A stretch of DNA of 64,000 nucleotides from Apus apus (Eukaryota; Chordata; Aves; Apodiformes; Apodidae), in contig NC_067312.1 in assembly GCF_020740795.1 (NCBI RefSeq), positions 39,718,905 to 39,782,904 on the forward strand, written 5' to 3'. Every line of letters starts with the position of its first letter. The stretch's first letter is position 1. The notes below the pieces were generated by a model. That model saw nothing but the letters and a program-made list of their open reading frames with translations, made no database searches and was not told the DNA's origin. The position numbers were made by a program, and so were the translations under genes. This document shows, in pieces, positions 63,901 to 64,000 of the stretch.

Positions 63901-64000
63901 TTCTTCAGGTATTGCTCCTTCAGGAATAGGGCTGTAGGAATCAAAGCCAGGCAGAAGGCTGTGATGGGAAGCACCACCTTCTGCAATAGGGCTATCATCA
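57921..64000 (-). CDS. PRUNE2: PRUNE2 giant central exon (3' part; continues past the window edge)
   Basis: One reading frame stays open from the window edge to the splice donor: 2,026 complete codons, with the first base at 64000 being the third base of a codon. The product is hydrophilic, rich in Ser, Glu, Asp and Asn, and has no membrane segment or classical domain. This matches the large disordered middle of PRUNE2/BMCC1, which in the family lies between an N-terminal DHH/DHHA2 half and a C-terminal BCH domain. Visible landmarks are a conserved-looking W-W-D-G-F-D motif at 63371-63388, a W-E-D motif at 62548-62556, many isolated Trp in acidic surroundings (D-x-W-N/S types), and recurrent T/S-S-P-E/D motifs around 60300-60850. 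The exon ends CCTGACG|GTAAGA, leaving one base of a split codon. The frame continues about 33 codons into the intron before a stop, so the donor, not the stop, sets the exon end. The frame is intact, so the gene is probably functional. The identity rests mainly on the downstream BCH exons and on the exon architecture. Confidence 0.93.

Noticed and set aside
1..64000. CRISPR arrays, operons, prophage or bacterial mobile elements
   Set aside because: The sequence is vertebrate nuclear DNA with spliced exons and CR1 LINEs. No regularly spaced repeat array was seen.

Overview
The window looks like avian nuclear DNA. It is AT-rich, intron-rich and holds one recognisable protein-coding gene. The only identifiable transposons are CR1 LINE fragments that end in the ATTCTRTG-type 8-bp tail repeats typical of bird CR1. 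The gene, on the minus strand, is PRUNE2 (also called BMCC1, BNIPXL or KIAA0367). I recognise it from the C-terminal BNIP2-type BCH/CRAL-TRIO domain and from the giant acidic, serine-rich central exon. PRUNE2 is Z-linked in chicken, so a Z-chromosome origin is likely, but that is inference.

Layout, in minus-strand (transcription) order. 64000-57921 is the 3' part of the giant exon, open to the window edge. 57471-56643 is an 829-bp acidic exon. A 19.5-kb intron follows (56642-37108), containing a damaged 1.4-kb CR1. Nine small exons then complete the protein: 37107-37028, 36129-35929, 31718-31542, 28553-28451, 25220-25089, 24917-24831, 20837-20739, 18107-18069 and 16538-16487 (stop codon). Every junction is GT-AG, all codon phases agree, and the joined coding sequence is an uninterrupted 2,625 codons plus stop. 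The 5' exons encoding the DHH/DHHA2 phosphoesterase-like half lie beyond position 64000. The 3' UTR begins at 16486 and may reach about 14.2 kb. The remaining left part (1 to about 14.2 kb) is intergenic DNA with no gene I can name, plus two exon-like open segments of unknown status.

The most interesting non-standard signal is a candidate internal promoter in the long intron. A TATAAAAG box lies at 49228-49235 on the minus strand. It is followed by a cluster of POU- and PAR-bZIP-like sites and by a strong splice donor at 48529/48528. Splicing from there to the exon at 37107 would open a 315-residue BNIP2-sized protein from an internal Met with a good start context (37085-37083). The giant exon and the following exon also carry three LC3-interacting-region-like motifs (W-S-I-L, F-V-I-L, W-I-I-L), a W-E-D motif, and a dispersed Ser-Pro-Asp/Glu repeat encoded by one recurring 7-8 base word. 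No CRISPR, operon, plasmid or prophage content is present, and none is expected.
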